Positions 5,517-6,854 of a stretch of 6,854 nucleotides of DNA are shown here, piece after piece. This DNA comes from DATESG01 sp964480275. GTDB lineage: Bacteria > Bacillota_I > Bacilli_A > RFN20 > CAG-826. Positions within the stretch are counted from its first letter, which is position 1; each line of letters opens with the position of its first letter. The stretch is taken from contig CAYZOC010000052.1 of the NCBI GenBank assembly GCA_964480275.1, positions 1 through 6,854 of the forward strand, given 5' to 3'. Position numbers and translations under genes: made by a program. Under the pieces are notes generated by a model. The model saw only the letters and a list, made by a program, of their open reading frames with translations, ran no database searches and was not told the DNA's origin.

Positions 5517-6329
5517 CTATATTTTTGAAGGTTGATCCTTCTTGTTAGTTATATAAGCTTCGACAAGATTTTTTTGGAGCCTTAGTCTAGTTAATAATCC
5601 AACTCCCTTAGGAACAGGTGTTTGTAATCTAACATCTAAATTAGGATAAACATCACCCACAAGCACACCATCAACCCGGTTGATACCAACATCAATAACA
5701 ACCGCACTTTTTTTTAATGTTTGGTTTTTAAGAAATGATGGACGGCCAACAGCGACGACAATAATATCAGCGTGCGCTAAATAAAAATTCATATCTTCTT
5801 GACTTGTTTTGGAGTGGAGTGTCACTACATTAGCATCTAATTCCACTAATAGCTTTGCCATTGGTCTACCAACGATATTTGAGCGACCAATTACAACAGC
5901 GTTTTGACTACGAATTTCAATTTTCTCCGCGAGTAAATAATCAATTATTCCTTGGGGAGTGCAGGGAAGAAACTTTGTCAGGGGATGAAAACCATCAACA
6001 TCTTTAAGGGGATTAACCGCCTGTTTGATGTGTTCTTCATTGATGTGCTTTGCTAGAGGCATTTGCACAATGATTCCATCGATTGAAGCATCTTCATTAG
6101 CCGCAGATATTTTTTTTATCAAGTCTAATTCACTGATCGAAGATGGTAATTTTAATAGATCAACCTTAACGCCAATCTCGCCTCCATCTTTAATCTTTCC
6201 GCGAATATAAGAATCACTAGCAGCGTCTTCATTTGCTTGAATGATTAATAACTTAGGGGCTCGTTTAAAACTTGCAACTTTTTGCCTTAAAATAGTCTTT
6301 TCGTTTGCTACATAATCAACAATTTTCAT
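5517..6329 (-). CDS. folD: FolD, methylene-tetrahydrofolate dehydrogenase/cyclohydrolase
   Basis: The product has 270 residues, slightly short for FolD (about 280-290), and would interconvert 5,10-methylene-THF, methenyl-THF and 10-formyl-THF in the cytoplasm. Family features are SDSYIRGKIK (38-47) with Tyr41 and the catalytic-type Lys45, DGIIVQMPL (84-92), KDVDGFHP (109-116) with Asp112-Gly113, LPCTPQGI (121-128), the dinucleotide motif VVIGRSNIVGRPMAKLL (145-161), ADIIVVAVGRP (187-197) and VIDVGINRVDG (211-221). Two departures stand out. Only four residues separate DGFHP from LPCTP, where the usual N-x-G loop makes about 13. The C-terminal signature PGGVGPMT reads PKGVGLLT (240-247). The catalytic Lys and Asp remain, so the enzyme is probably active but divergent. 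It is first in the operon, and its ATG is six bases after TATAAT, suggesting a leaderless message. Confidence 0.93.
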   Translation of the reverse strand: MKIVDYVANEKTILRQKVASFKRAPKLLIIQANEDAASDSYIRGKIKDGGEIGVKVDLLKLPSSISELDLIKKISAANEDASIDGIIVQMPLAKHINEEHIKQAVNPLKDVDGFHPLTKFLPCTPQGIIDYLLAEKIEIRSQNAVVIGRSNIVGRPMAKLLVELDANVVTLHSKTSQEDMNFYLAHADIIVVAVGRPSFLKNQTLKKSAVVIDVGINRVDGVLVGDVYPNLDVRLQTPVPKGVGLLTRLRLQKNLVEAYITNKKDQPSKI

Positions 6330-6335
6330 TCTTCT

Positions 6336-6344
6336 ATTATACCA
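6336..6344 (-). promoter_or_regulatory. Extended -10 of the folD operon, probably leaderless
   Basis: On the minus strand TGGTATAAT is a perfect extended -10. Only AGAAGA separates it from the folD ATG at 6329, so transcription should start at or beside the A of ATG. The purine run is flush with the ATG and too close to act as a Shine-Dalgarno. At a 17-base spacer the -35 position reads AGTGTT, a poor match, which an extended -10 can tolerate. Confidence 0.65.
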
Positions 6345-6375
6345 CTACTATTACTGAAAACACTTACTCAAATAG

Positions 6376-6413
6376 AAAAACCACTTATTTAGAACTAAAA
6401 CAATGTGGTTTTT
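6376..6413 (-). terminator. Hairpin terminator after the LacI-family gene, possibly bidirectional
   Basis: AAAAACCAC (6376-6384) and GTGGTTTTT (6405-6413) form a perfect 9-bp stem around a 20-base interior. The interior can add a small TTTA/TAAA stem. Read on the minus strand the stem starts 24 bases after the LacI-family stop and its 3' arm ends in five T. The plus strand has the same shape. Only four pairs form the CCAC/GTGG core, so strength is moderate. It isolates folD from the upstream regulator gene. Confidence 0.6.
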
Positions 6414-6437
6414 GTACTGAAATATTTTTGATAAGTG

Positions 6438-6854
6438 CTAATTTTTAATATTAATAACTGAATCACGGATGATAAAATTACCTGGAACACTTATGACCTC
6501 TTGGAGATTAGGATTGTCGATTAGACGTACAAGTAGGTCACAAGCAATCTTACTCATTTCATGTAGAGGTTGCTTGACAGTTGTAAGTTTGGTTTCTAAT
6601 ATCGAGGAATAAAAAATATCATCAAAGCCAACTAGACTTAAGTCATTAGGTATTTTTATATTCTTTTCTCGTGATTTTTCCATCACTCCATAAGCTTGCA
6701 AGTCATTGAAAGCAAATATTGCCGTCACTTTCCCAAGAAATTTTGCTGCTCCACGATGTCCAGTCTCAATATCATAATTCCCATAATAGACTAAATCCTC
6801 GTCAAAGGGTAACTTCGCCTCAAAAAGTGCCTTTTTAATGCCATTGTATCGTCC
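6438..6854 (-). CDS. LacI-family transcriptional regulator, C-terminal part (cut by window edge)
   Basis: The frame stays open to the window edge, giving the last 138 residues of what is normally a protein of about 330-340. The edge reads GRYNGIKKALFEAKLP, then DLVYYGNYDIETGHR, TAIFAFNDLQAYGV, NDLSLVGFDDI, ETKLTTVKQPLHEM and a final FIIRDSV. This is the usual order in the sugar-binding (periplasmic-binding-protein-like) half of LacI/GalR regulators: R-x-x-G-F-type helix, the T-A-I-F-A-x-N-D segment, the S-x-V-G-F-D-D strand, L-T-T-V-x-Q-P and the closing R-D/E-S. The DNA-binding helix-turn-helix lies outside the window, so neither effector nor target genes can be named. A GTG at 6728 is internal to the conserved FLGKVTAIFAF segment and is not the start. 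A hairpin follows the gene, so it is not part of the folD operon. Confidence 0.92.
   Translation of the reverse strand, partial: GRYNGIKKALFEAKLPFDEDLVYYGNYDIETGHRGAAKFLGKVTAIFAFNDLQAYGVMEKSREKNIKIPNDLSLVGFDDIFYSSILETKLTTVKQPLHEMSKIACDLLVRLIDNPNLQEVISVPGNFIIRDSVINIKN

Noticed and set aside
6330..6360. LacI-family operator at the folD promoter
   Set aside because: The stretch contains direct TAATAG repeats but no convincing palindrome of the LacI/GalR kind, and a terminator separates the two genes.
6330..6375. Riboswitch or folate-sensing leader before folD
   Set aside because: The -10 box lies six bases from the ATG, leaving no room for a transcribed leader.
6438..6728. A 96-residue stand-alone regulator gene starting at a GTG at 6728
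   Set aside because: The frame stays open to the window edge and the upstream residues match the LacI-family effector-binding domain (GRYNGIKKAL, GNYDIETGHR). The GTG is just the Val inside a conserved strand. The gene is cut by the window, not short.
1..6854. CRISPR array, insertion sequence or toxin-antitoxin pair
   Set aside because: No regularly spaced repeats, transposase frames, terminal inverted repeats or small paired genes were found on either strand.

Overview
The window reads as ordinary chromosome from an AT-rich, low-GC Gram-positive type bacterium (Bacillota, or a standard-code relative of the Mollicutes such as Acholeplasma-like lineages). The supports are Bacillus-like family members (a UvrX/YqjW-type Y-family polymerase paired with a YolD-like protein, an M29 aminopeptidase, a LacI-family regulator), TATAAT-type promoters and GAGG-type ribosome sites. 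UGA is used as a stop: the polymerase gene ends in TGA inside an ATGA overlap, and tryptophan is TGG. That argues against the mycoplasma code. The exact taxon cannot be fixed from sequence alone.

Layout. (1) At 15-90 on the minus strand is a complete tRNA-Ala with anticodon CGC and an encoded CCA end. It is preceded by rmuC (138-1277, minus), a membrane-anchored coiled-coil PD-(D/E)XK-type protein. (2) Divergent from rmuC, across a 125-bp gap holding both promoters and a central dyad, is the plus-strand pair polY (1403-2644) and yolD-like (2641-2943), joined by a 4-base ATGA overlap. The two divergent units form a small DNA-maintenance locus. (3) A minus-strand operon folD (5517-6329), M29 aminopeptidase (4276-5502), membrane-anchored endonuclease/exonuclease/phosphatase-fold protein (2932-4266) has gaps of 14 and 9 bp. 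Its last gene runs tail-to-tail into yolD with a 12-bp overlap, and its likely terminator hairpin lies inside the yolD coding sequence on the opposite strand. (4) At the right edge is the C-terminal 138 residues of a LacI-family regulator (6438-6854, minus; its start lies beyond the window), followed by a hairpin at 6376-6413 that separates it from folD.

The points most worth a second look are regulatory. Both polY and folD have a perfect TATAAT only 6 bases before the ATG and no usable ribosome site, so their transcripts are probably leaderless. yolD, by contrast, has a strong GGAGG inside the end of polY. The FolD protein lacks the usual loop after DGFHP and has an altered PGGVGPMT signature. 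The M29 enzyme has Phe where many family members have the active-site Tyr. I see no mobile element, CRISPR array, riboswitch or clearly new multi-gene system.
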